Positions 8,128-16,007 of a stretch of DNA of 64,000 nt are shown piece by piece (within the stretch, counting starts at the first letter, position 1; each line of letters opens with the position of its first letter). Origin of the DNA: Butyrivibrio sp. (GTDB taxonomy: Bacteria; Bacillota; Clostridia; Lachnospirales; Lachnospiraceae); contig JAFSQI010000124.1 of assembly GCA_017446685.1 (NCBI GenBank), positions 30,621 to 94,620 on the forward strand, read 5' to 3'. The notes beneath the pieces were generated by a model that ran no database searches, had not been told where the DNA came from, and saw only the letters and a list, made by a program, of their open reading frames with translations. A program made the position numbers and the translations under genes.

Positions 8128-9378
8128 TTATTCTCCGTTTTCTACATTTTCACCTTCTATAATTTCTTCTTCAATTACTTCAGAAGCATCATTTTGAGTC
8201 TCATCAATAGAATCCATGACCGGTTTGTTGCTTATAAAAACTTCATCGACAAAGTCTTCATACTCTTCTGCACCTTCATCAGGCTGATTCTCATCCGGGT
8301 TTTCATTTACATAAAACTCATCTGTATACTGGACACCCATCTGTGTAGTTTTACCGGAATTGTACGATGAACTCATATCTCTCTTATCAAGCCCCTGTGA
8401 CGGGTCATATATAACAAGATGGTTCTCATCATATATAATGATGGGATCATTCCAGTCAACATTTGAGTCATAGGGCATACCATTGTATTTAGCAAGATCA
8501 CCCTTTGCTACATATCTGAAAAATCCCTGATTTTCAATATAGTAATATCCGGTTTTGAGCCAGTCCGGGATTTTTATTGTTATGCAACTATGAAGATTTG
8601 TAAGGTCTGCATTTGCATTGTCAACAAACTCAAAATCATAAGTTTCAAATGATTCAAGGTAACAAAACGAATGCTGATTAGCAGTCATTTTAAAATCATT
8701 TACATTCGATCCCTTATACCATTTGCACTTGTAAATTCCATCTTTTTCAAGACCAAGAACCGTACCGCCCTCCGATATAAGTCCTTGCTTTGTAGGAACA
8801 TCACCAACTTTATCAAGGAATACATCTACATTTTCAAAAAAATCGGAAATCTGTGTTGCATCTGACTTAGGATTAATATATCCCTCATAACCATCATCAG
8901 AATCATATATAATGCGGAAATGACCACTCTTGTCTTCTACAAGATTTGCAACTCCAAATGAATAACCATAATCAGCATATCTTTCCCAGGTAATTCCTTC
9001 ATTTGGAACATCATATGATGATATGTAGATAAGTTCATCACCCGGATACAATGTAGGAATAGTGTAATCATCTTCAGAAGAAAACCATATAGAATGTTCT
9101 ATCTGTTTATTTTTCTTCCAATTGATAGTTCCTTCAGGACAGAGATTAAATACATCTTCATCAGTTGTTCCCTCAAGATCATGTTCCAGTGTATCCTGTG
9201 AGTCATGCCATATATAAAAATGTTCTGTCTGAAGATCTTCTACCGAAACTATAATTTCCGGCTCAACTTCCTCGTCTGAAGCTGTAGGCAGTTTTACCAC
9301 ACCTGTAGCAAAGACAAAATATACAATTGTAAGGACTATCATCATAATGATGAATCCTATAAGTAGCTTTTTTCCCAT
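8128..9378 (-). CDS. Membrane-anchored extracellular protein, 416 aa, T4SS-associated
   Basis: One N-terminal hydrophobic helix (residues ~4-26) then a long extracellular region rich in aromatic and acidic residues and ending in a very acidic tail (EEEIIEGENVENGE). No lipobox or sortase motif. It lies directly after the VirB3-like gene in the pilin-VirB6-VirB3 cluster, so it is placed where a VirB8-like or surface component of the transfer machine would be expected, but I see no VirB8 similarity. RBS GGAGTCTGAG. Confidence 0.7.
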   Translation of the reverse strand: MGKKLLIGFIIMMIVLTIVYFVFATGVVKLPTASDEEVEPEIIVSVEDLQTEHFYIWHDSQDTLEHDLEGTTDEDVFNLCPEGTINWKKNKQIEHSIWFSSEDDYTIPTLYPGDELIYISSYDVPNEGITWERYADYGYSFGVANLVEDKSGHFRIIYDSDDGYEGYINPKSDATQISDFFENVDVFLDKVGDVPTKQGLISEGGTVLGLEKDGIYKCKWYKGSNVNDFKMTANQHSFCYLESFETYDFEFVDNANADLTNLHSCITIKIPDWLKTGYYYIENQGFFRYVAKGDLAKYNGMPYDSNVDWNDPIIIYDENHLVIYDPSQGLDKRDMSSSYNSGKTTQMGVQYTDEFYVNENPDENQPDEGAEEYEDFVDEVFISNKPVMDSIDETQNDASEVIEEEIIEGENVENGE

Positions 9379-9390
9379 CTCAGACTCCGG

Positions 9391-9918
9391 TTATTCTGTA
9401 ATAATGTGATGTATTACATCAGTACGGGTAGATGCAATAACAATTAAGAGAATAATGAAAAGGACCACGGCAATTGCCACACCGAGAACAAGTTTAATAA
9501 GAAGTCTTTTTTGCTCTTCAGGCGAAGCCTTAAGTTCTTCCCTCATCCGCAACTCTGCTTCTTTCTTCATTCTCTCTTTTGTAGCCTTTATCTGTTTAAG
9601 ATCCTCAGAAGGCTTATTGACATATACCTTGGACGGTTTAAACAGAATCAGTATTATATACTGGAAAAGCGTAAGGTCCTGGTTGAAATTGCAGCCAAAG
9701 AGAACTCCTAACATAAGAGGAAAAATGGTCACAATTACCACAATATTAGAATTAATATGAAATACAAATGTAGCAAGGATATTCCATAAAACTCCGGCCA
9801 CGACACTTCCCCAGAATATTAGTTTTTGAAACGGACTCTGATAATTCAGAAATGGTATTCCCAAAAATGCATCCGAATTGATTTCTTCCAGGTTTACGTT
9901 CCTGTTCATTGTTGCCAT
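9391..9918 (-). CDS. VirB3/PrgI-like T4SS inner membrane protein
   Basis: A 175-residue protein with two closely spaced hydrophobic helices (~residues 32-52 and 58-76), an amphipathic segment with FQYIILILFKPSKVYV, a charged linker and a third C-terminal helix (~145-165). Position between the VirB6-like gene and the extracellular protein, and the hydrophobic pair with an FLG-I-P motif near the N-terminus, fit VirB3/PrgI proteins that associate with VirB4. The third C-terminal helix is unusual for that family. Confidence 0.65.
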   Translation of the reverse strand: MATMNRNVNLEEINSDAFLGIPFLNYQSPFQKLIFWGSVVAGVLWNILATFVFHINSNIVVIVTIFPLMLGVLFGCNFNQDLTLFQYIILILFKPSKVYVNKPSEDLKQIKATKERMKKEAELRMREELKASPEEQKRLLIKLVLGVAIAVVLFIILLIVIASTRTDVIHHIITE

Positions 9919-9930
9919 AAAGATTACTCC

Positions 9931-10836
9931 TTAGAAAAATCTTGCAATTATGCTGTCTGTAGACTTTATAAGTCCGGCAATCATTATCGGTGTAACTGCA
10001 CTCTGCATACAGATTGTAATGGCATTACCAACTGTAGAACCATCACCCGCTACAGCTATTAGTCCACTACAAAGCGCCGTTCCAAGGTTCACTGCAATAA
10101 CCATAAATGCACCACTTAAACAAAAACCAAAGAATGTCTTGAGATAGGATACCGTAACCCTACTGGCATCCTGTGCGCCCGTAGCCATTGCAACAGTTAT
10201 ACAGGCAAACGGAAGAATCACCAAAGGCTTTATTATCCTTTGAATTGCGGATGATAAAATACTTATAGCACTTGCAACCATAATGATTATTGTTACAAAA
10301 CCAATAATCATAAGAAGAATGGATGCAAGGAAATAGCTTAAATATCCATCCCAGAATTCCTTCAGATTACTCAGAAGATTCATTAGCCCAGAATATTCCC
10401 ATTCTGGAGCCGTAAGCATTTCATCAATTATTGCTTCCATTTCATCAGATATTTCCATCTGATAATCATTTGCAGCACCAAAAGATGCAGTAACACCATC
10501 TGCAATCTGCATTATATAGCCCATAATAGTCCAGAGATTAGCCAGTATTCCAACCATTATTCCAAACTTGATACCATCACCGGCAAATTTTCTTACCTGT
10601 TGGTCTGGTGGCGCACTTATAACATCTTTCAGAAGACCGATAAGAAAAAAAATAATTGCTATGGGTAATGCTATGTCCTGTATTGCAGAATAGAGATTAT
10701 ATGTAGTTGTATAAACAGAGCCATTAGCTGAAGTAGGTGATGTCGTAAACAAAGTCATTGCGATGGTTATTATTGAATTCCACAACCCATACGCAGTTCC
10801 AAATAGCCCTGTAATCAATGTTTTAAAATCACTCAT
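9931..10836 (-). CDS. VirB6/TrbL-like polytopic T4SS channel protein
   Basis: A 301-residue protein with about six hydrophobic helices and an amphipathic linker (PPDQQVRKFAGDGIKFG) typical of VirB6-like proteins of Gram-positive conjugation systems. It follows the pilin-like gene and precedes the VirB3-like gene, the usual order in Firmicutes ICEs. Probably forms part of the inner-membrane translocation pore. RBS AGGTGGCTGT. Confidence 0.8.
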   Translation of the reverse strand: MSDFKTLITGLFGTAYGLWNSIITIAMTLFTTSPTSANGSVYTTTYNLYSAIQDIALPIAIIFFLIGLLKDVISAPPDQQVRKFAGDGIKFGIMVGILANLWTIMGYIMQIADGVTASFGAANDYQMEISDEMEAIIDEMLTAPEWEYSGLMNLLSNLKEFWDGYLSYFLASILLMIIGFVTIIIMVASAISILSSAIQRIIKPLVILPFACITVAMATGAQDASRVTVSYLKTFFGFCLSGAFMVIAVNLGTALCSGLIAVAGDGSTVGNAITICMQSAVTPIMIAGLIKSTDSIIARFF

Positions 10837-10854
10837 ACAGCCACCTGTAAAACA

Positions 10855-11196
10855 TTAAACACCGAGTACTGTCAGAACTGCTGAAATAGCAGCAAGGATT
10901 CCTCCTGCAATGATTGTGTAAATTGCTGAATGCTCACCATTCTGGTCCATTTTCTGAAATGCAATTGCAAATCTGATAGCACCATACACGATAAGAATTA
11001 CGCCTGCAGAACCAGCTATAGTTACAAGAACAGTCTTAAGATTGTCAAGTGGAGCTGTATAACTGCCGCTAGGAGCAGCATAAACCGCAAGTGGACGTGT
11101 GACATATGCATATAAAAGAGCTGAAATAGTAGCAACTATTGTCTCATTTCCCTTTACTGCAACTTCTCTGATCTTTTTCATTACTTTTGTAAACAT
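10855..11196 (-). CDS. Maff2/VirB2-like pilin-type membrane protein
   Basis: A 113-residue protein with a hydrophobic N-terminal segment ending in VYAAPSG, a potential signal peptidase site, followed by two transmembrane helices (ILIVYGAIRFAIAF and IAGGILAAISAVLTVLGV) separated by a short polar loop with MDQNGE. This two-helix layout matches the Maff2 family and VirB2 pilins. First gene of the pilin-VirB6-VirB3 cluster, with a strong AGGAGGACAAATTT ribosome binding site that fits high expression. Confidence 0.82.
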   Translation of the reverse strand: MFTKVMKKIREVAVKGNETIVATISALLYAYVTRPLAVYAAPSGSYTAPLDNLKTVLVTIAGSAGVILIVYGAIRFAIAFQKMDQNGEHSAIYTIIAGGILAAISAVLTVLGV

Positions 11197-11215
11197 AAAT
11201 TTGTCCTCCTAAAAA

Positions 11216-12070
11216 TTAGTTATTTGTAGATCTATATTTATCCAACAACATCAGAACTATTCTCTTGATTTCATCTATGTCTGTGTCCTCAGAAAAATAT
11301 TCATTTAATTCATCCCTCTTTATGGATAAGCCCTTTTTTGTCTTTTTCTTTTGCTTATCATCCTCATCCATGGGATTGAATATCTGGTCAATATCCATAT
11401 AAGAAAGACTATTGCCATTTTCTTCGAAGCACTGCCTTAAATCCTTGGCCTGTTCCAAAAGAGGAACTACTTCATTTTCTTCCATGTACCGAAGCACTTC
11501 TTCCTGAGCTTCATCATCCAGATATGATAGCTCTACTCCGGTGCTTGTCCTTATCTTATAATCATCAACCTTATCAAGAAGGTCATCATTAAGATATGAA
11601 AGCCTTATATACCGGTAAACCTGTCTTTTGCTGTCCTCTTCACCACCAATCATAGCTGCTGTATCATCACCGGCTTTACCCTGGTGTTTTGCAAAATCCA
11701 TACAAAGTTTATATGCTTTGGCTTTTTCTGACGGAAGAATTTTTTCTCTTGTAGTCGTATTGGTATGTGTCATGATTATTGATGCCATAAAATCATCAAC
11801 ATCATATACACTTACAGGTACATCTATGCCGAGCATTTTTGCTGCTTCTGTACGTCTGTGACCACTTAAAATCTCGTAATCACCATCATCCCTTTTTCTG
11901 ACATATACAGGACTTAAAATGCCATATTCCTGTATGCTTTCAAGCAAGTCCTTAAAATCACTGCTTTCCGTATCAATACTGAACGGATGTGATTGGAAAG
12001 GAATCAGCTTATCAGGACTGATAACTATATTTTCTGATTGTAAGCAGTTAAATTCTTCATTATCACTCAT
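11216..12070 (-). CDS. ParB-like DNA-binding protein, orphan copy next to the coupling protein
   Basis: ParB N-terminal domain with the catalytic/CTP-binding type motif ILSGHRRTEAAKMLG (~residues 68-82), then a helical DNA-binding region (EKAKAYKLCMDFAKHQG; DSKRQVYRYIRLSYL). It is a paralogue of the ParB beside ParA at 39.2 kb: shared PSEKAKAY/ISEKAHAY, DTAAMIG/DTAASIG, VYRYIRLSYL/VYRYIRLSFL, GVELSYLD/GIELSYLD. No parA is nearby; it sits between the VirD4 gene and the pilin gene. It may link element DNA to the T4SS; this is inference. The start has only a distant GGAG. Confidence 0.85.
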   Translation of the reverse strand: MSDNEEFNCLQSENIVISPDKLIPFQSHPFSIDTESSDFKDLLESIQEYGILSPVYVRKRDDGDYEILSGHRRTEAAKMLGIDVPVSVYDVDDFMASIIMTHTNTTTREKILPSEKAKAYKLCMDFAKHQGKAGDDTAAMIGGEEDSKRQVYRYIRLSYLNDDLLDKVDDYKIRTSTGVELSYLDDEAQEEVLRYMEENEVVPLLEQAKDLRQCFEENGNSLSYMDIDQIFNPMDEDDKQKKKTKKGLSIKRDELNEYFSEDTDIDEIKRIVLMLLDKYRSTNN

Positions 12071-12077
12071 GCTTCAA

Positions 12078-14462
12078 CTATGTTTTCTCCTTTCCTTTGA
12101 TATTTGCCAATCTGGTGGCAAAATTATATATCTCATCCGCACCCATAGTTGCTGAAAAATAGGTTATCAGTTCATCAAAATCCACTCCTACATTCAGCAA
12201 CGGATCCAGAGCATGGATCTGTTTACCGGAAAAACCATTGTTTTTTAGTCTCTGCACAGTCATGATTGACTTTTCATCGTAATCATCAAAGTTCAGTTCA
12301 TTGGAAGCTTTTTCCTTTAACACTGCTTCTGAGTTTTTTCTGATTTGTTCCCAATATTCTTTGCTGCCGGCATCATTACCCTGCGGCTCCATTCCATGTC
12401 TTTCAAGAATACTCAGATTATCGATGTCATCAAGAGTAAGATGTATAACCTGTATTCCGTCTTCCTCACACTTTTTAAGAATCTCATCAGCTTCATTTCC
12501 AATAAAGAATTCAGGCAGCTGATCACAAGGAGATTTGTTATAGTCATATCTTATGTTTGATGCAATATTGTCCATTCTTTTCATCTTGTATGGAACTTTA
12601 CGTGTTAGCAGAGGTAGCAAAGGGCTGTTTTGAAACTGACTTTTTCTTACCCATAATGGATCTGTACCTTTTACAACCATTGCACAAGGTCCATCTTTAT
12701 TCATTTTGAACATCTTCTCCGGAGCAAACAAAGGCATTTGCATAACATCTTCATTCTCTGAATGGCTTCCCTGATTACCTTTGGTAGTTCCTGTTGTTTT
12801 CTTATGAATTGTCATTGTTCCGAAGTGTTTTGATAAATACTCACAGCTGTCCCAGTCCGGCGCACCAAGAATATCTATAATAGCCATATTACCTATAAGG
12901 TTCTTATCCATACTGTGATTTGGGAATTTAGCTTCAAGCTGTCTTAAGTTCTGGACAATTACAATTGCACTCATTTCCCTTGAACGCATGGTTGAAAGTT
13001 TTTCAACAAAACTGTCTGGTAGTGTAACATTTGCAAACTCATCCATAAGGAATGTTAAATGTATAGGTAAATGTTCGTGTAATGTCTCATCAATAGCCGT
13101 AAGGTGATAAAGAGCATCGAAGAAAAGCGAATATACCATTGATGTTATCCAGTCATAATATCTCTTATCTTCACTTGTAACGATAAAAAGAATATGCTTT
13201 CCGGTTGGCGATGCCTTTGTTTTTTTGCAATAGCCAAAGGAATTTGTAATATCTATTTCATCCTCTGACAGTAGTTCTTTTACACAGTCAAGCTTCATGT
13301 ATTTACAATGAGCATCAAGTGAAGAAACTATTGACGATGATGTTTCCTGTGCGCCTGTATATATTTTCCTTATATCTACAAGACCTTTAAGGTTTTCTTC
13401 TTGTGGTATAGGATTGCCGTATTTATCTCGTGTATAAACACCGGCTAACCACTTTTTATTTGCTTCTTCAAATCTGTTTAGAATGCCATTTGGATCTGAA
13501 TTATCAATAGCTCCTGTTTTTGGATTAGCTTTAACTGTTGTGCTTTCAAGAAGCTCAACAAAGTGTCTCCAGTCTTTCTGATCATCCGCATACGTATAAT
13601 GCATGAGGTAGAAAATATCTGTAAGAAGTGTCTGAGCCATATCTTCAAAGAATTGGTTATCACCACCACTCTGTGCTTCAGGATCTTTTGTTGATTTGAA
13701 CATTATCTGAACAAGAGACAGAATATCCGATTCATTCCTCAGATAGCGGAATGGATTAAAATGGATACTATTTTTCATTCCTTCCTCTGACTCAACATTA
13801 AGAACAAATACCTGATATCCGTTATCTTCGAAAAATTGTCCACATTGCCTTGAAAGCTCACCTTTTGGATCTGTAACAAGAAAATTTCCCGCAAGCTGCG
13901 ATAAAACCGGCCTTGCAAGTCTGAAAGATTTACCTGTTCCAGGAGGACCGATAACTATAATATTCAAGTTAGATGTAAGTTTGTTATCAATGTTTACATA
14001 ACATCCTTCAGCCAGCCAGTAATTGTGAGTATTTACATATACCGGCTTTTTTGGTGGTTTTACATCTTTACCGAAATTTACTTCAACGAGATTACTCTCC
14101 TCATGATTACCATATTCTTTTGAAAATGTGCGGATATCACCCCATCTTGCATCACCATGTTCACGTCCGGCAAAAGGATGTTGAAACTGAGTAATATAGT
14201 ACAGATACCCTAATGTCCAAATTGCTTCAAAAAAAGCTATGAACATAGGTGTAGCATCTGTAAATCCAACAATGAAATGTCGCTGTTCAATAACAAACTC
14301 TGTGAAATGAGAAAGCCACTTATTGAAATCACATCCAGGAGTCCACGCCGAACCACAAAGAATAGCAAAATAGGCAGTAAATATAAATCCCACAAAAAAA
14401 TATATAATTTTTTCTCTTAATGGTGTCTGTTCATTCATCACCATTGAGCTATCTCTTGCCAT
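12078..14462 (-). CDS. VirD4/TraG-type type IV coupling protein
   Basis: ATPase that brings the relaxosome and protein substrates to the T4SS channel. Two N-terminal TM helices (~residues 20-42 and 70-95), then EHGDARWGD, the equivalent of the conserved G-S-A-R-W motif. Walker A GPPGTGKS is near residue 170 and Walker B TFLMDEFANV near 470, followed by STMRSREMSAIVIVQNL. 794 residues is long for the family because of a C-terminal extension of ~150 residues rich in acidic residues. AAGGTAGATAAGA precedes the ATG; it starts 2 bp after the PcfB-like gene. Confidence 0.93.
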   Translation of the reverse strand: MARDSSMVMNEQTPLREKIIYFFVGFIFTAYFAILCGSAWTPGCDFNKWLSHFTEFVIEQRHFIVGFTDATPMFIAFFEAIWTLGYLYYITQFQHPFAGREHGDARWGDIRTFSKEYGNHEESNLVEVNFGKDVKPPKKPVYVNTHNYWLAEGCYVNIDNKLTSNLNIIVIGPPGTGKSFRLARPVLSQLAGNFLVTDPKGELSRQCGQFFEDNGYQVFVLNVESEEGMKNSIHFNPFRYLRNESDILSLVQIMFKSTKDPEAQSGGDNQFFEDMAQTLLTDIFYLMHYTYADDQKDWRHFVELLESTTVKANPKTGAIDNSDPNGILNRFEEANKKWLAGVYTRDKYGNPIPQEENLKGLVDIRKIYTGAQETSSSIVSSLDAHCKYMKLDCVKELLSEDEIDITNSFGYCKKTKASPTGKHILFIVTSEDKRYYDWITSMVYSLFFDALYHLTAIDETLHEHLPIHLTFLMDEFANVTLPDSFVEKLSTMRSREMSAIVIVQNLRQLEAKFPNHSMDKNLIGNMAIIDILGAPDWDSCEYLSKHFGTMTIHKKTTGTTKGNQGSHSENEDVMQMPLFAPEKMFKMNKDGPCAMVVKGTDPLWVRKSQFQNSPLLPLLTRKVPYKMKRMDNIASNIRYDYNKSPCDQLPEFFIGNEADEILKKCEEDGIQVIHLTLDDIDNLSILERHGMEPQGNDAGSKEYWEQIRKNSEAVLKEKASNELNFDDYDEKSIMTVQRLKNNGFSGKQIHALDPLLNVGVDFDELITYFSATMGADEIYNFATRLANIKGKEKT

Positions 14463-14464
14463 TC

Positions 14465-15895
14465 TTATCTACCTTTTGTATGACTAAGGATATTTTTAGC
14501 TGCTTCATTCACTGCATTCATAAGTTCATCTGCTTTGAATGATTTACTATGTTCCTTACCTTTATCCATAATCACCGTACTGCTTTTATTCGTAGTGATT
14601 TTAGACCATTCAGAATCCGTAGGCGCAAGATTAACAAGTTGATCATGTTCAAAAGAAAATACTTTACCATCCATGAAGAAATTGACTTTACCATTGTCGA
14701 GATAAACATCTTTTGTCGGCACTTCAAACATGACAACATCTTTATCTATCTTCGCAGAAGCAATACCCTTTGATTTATCATCTACAGCTTTATTTATAGA
14801 AGATTCTGCTTCTGCACTGCTAAAAACCAGTAGCTGATCTTTTGTAAGCTTTTTCTCAGAATTGAGGTCAACTTTATCATGGAATTTGATATAAGCATTT
14901 AACTCTTTTTCATGCTCAAAAGTCTTACACATCGTATCTTCTGAAATTCCGATGTTATCAAGCATTTTGGGCAACTGTTGTTCATTCCATTTTTCTTTTG
15001 TCATACCCTTATCAGAAAAAGAGTACATTTCACCAGAGCTATTCTTGAAAGAATATGTAGAATAAACATTATTGTTGTCTTTTTCGTCAATAACAAAATT
15101 TCTAGTAACCACAATGCCATTTTCAGGCAAATAAAACTTCAGACCTTGTTCTGGCACAATAGCGGGATCTCTGACAGGTTGAAAACATTCTGATGCTTTA
15201 AAACTAGGAGTAATAGGAACGCCTTTATTAAGTTCTGCTACTGCCTTTTCGGGATCCTTTTCAAATTCAGTCCCTTTTGCAGACTGCAAATAATCCTGGA
15301 AAGACGTACCTATGCCATTTTTTATATTACTTATGTCCTGTTTGCTGTTATCAATGACTTCCTGTAATTCACCTTTTCTCTGATTAAGGTTTTCACTTTT
15401 TACTTCAAGAGCAGCTTTCTCATCACCAGTTGCAGTAAGTAGTTTTTCATTTACTTCCTTAAGCTCATCATCTATCTTCTTTACATCGGACTCTTTTTCA
15501 TCAACTTTCTTACCCATATTTGCTTCAACAATAGAAGCAAAATAAGCAAATTCCTGGGCCGGTATTGCTACCGGCTTTTTGTTATCAGCAGAGTTAAGAT
15601 CCGGAAGATATGCAAAATGAAGTCCGGCTTTTTTAGCATCTTCAAGGACCTTGTCAAAAATATCATTGTCAATCTGAATGACCTGTGGATTACCACCTTC
15701 AGACATTTTGGCAATATCCTTATAAGAATGCTTTCCTACATGTGTTTCTTTAATATCAACACCAGTATTAATGCCCCATTCAGTAATTGCTTTAAGAGCT
15801 TTAAGGAAAAAAGCAGCTGCCTTTACACCGCCTTTTATCACATATTTCACCGTTTCAAATTCAAGCGAACACACTTGAGAAATTTCATCAGCCAT
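14465..15895 (-). CDS. PcfB/DUF3801-like protein with long C-terminal extension
   Basis: Residues ~1-120 resemble DUF3801/PcfB: helix KGGVKAAAFFLKALKAI, GKHSYKDIAKM, IQIDNDIFDKVLEDAKKAGLHFAYLPD and AQEFAYFASIV. PcfB of conjugative plasmid pCF10 is encoded just before the coupling protein PcfC and helps dock the relaxosome; here too the gene directly precedes VirD4. A coiled coil (~120-180) and a large unknown region follow, and the protein ends ILSHTKGR, a weak version of the basic tail seen on other ICE proteins. Confidence 0.72.
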   Translation of the reverse strand: MADEISQVCSLEFETVKYVIKGGVKAAAFFLKALKAITEWGINTGVDIKETHVGKHSYKDIAKMSEGGNPQVIQIDNDIFDKVLEDAKKAGLHFAYLPDLNSADNKKPVAIPAQEFAYFASIVEANMGKKVDEKESDVKKIDDELKEVNEKLLTATGDEKAALEVKSENLNQRKGELQEVIDNSKQDISNIKNGIGTSFQDYLQSAKGTEFEKDPEKAVAELNKGVPITPSFKASECFQPVRDPAIVPEQGLKFYLPENGIVVTRNFVIDEKDNNNVYSTYSFKNSSGEMYSFSDKGMTKEKWNEQQLPKMLDNIGISEDTMCKTFEHEKELNAYIKFHDKVDLNSEKKLTKDQLLVFSSAEAESSINKAVDDKSKGIASAKIDKDVVMFEVPTKDVYLDNGKVNFFMDGKVFSFEHDQLVNLAPTDSEWSKITTNKSSTVIMDKGKEHSKSFKADELMNAVNEAAKNILSHTKGR

Positions 15896-15958
15896 AATAA
15901 TGCCCCTTTCGATTAACTTTAATATGAATTTACATTACCAATATTACTTAAACAATGA

Positions 15959-15987
15959 CAAAAAAACGTTATTATAAGCGTTTTTGT
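15959..15987 (-). terminator. Rho-independent-like hairpin between NlpC/P60 and PcfB genes
   Basis: Inverted repeat AAAAACG / CGTTTTT with a 10-nt loop, followed on the minus strand by a T run. Only two GC pairs in the stem, so it is probably a partial terminator. The complementary A/T runs would also allow function on the plus strand. Confidence 0.45.
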
Positions 15988-16007
15988 TGTACTTTTAGCA
16001 ACATTTC

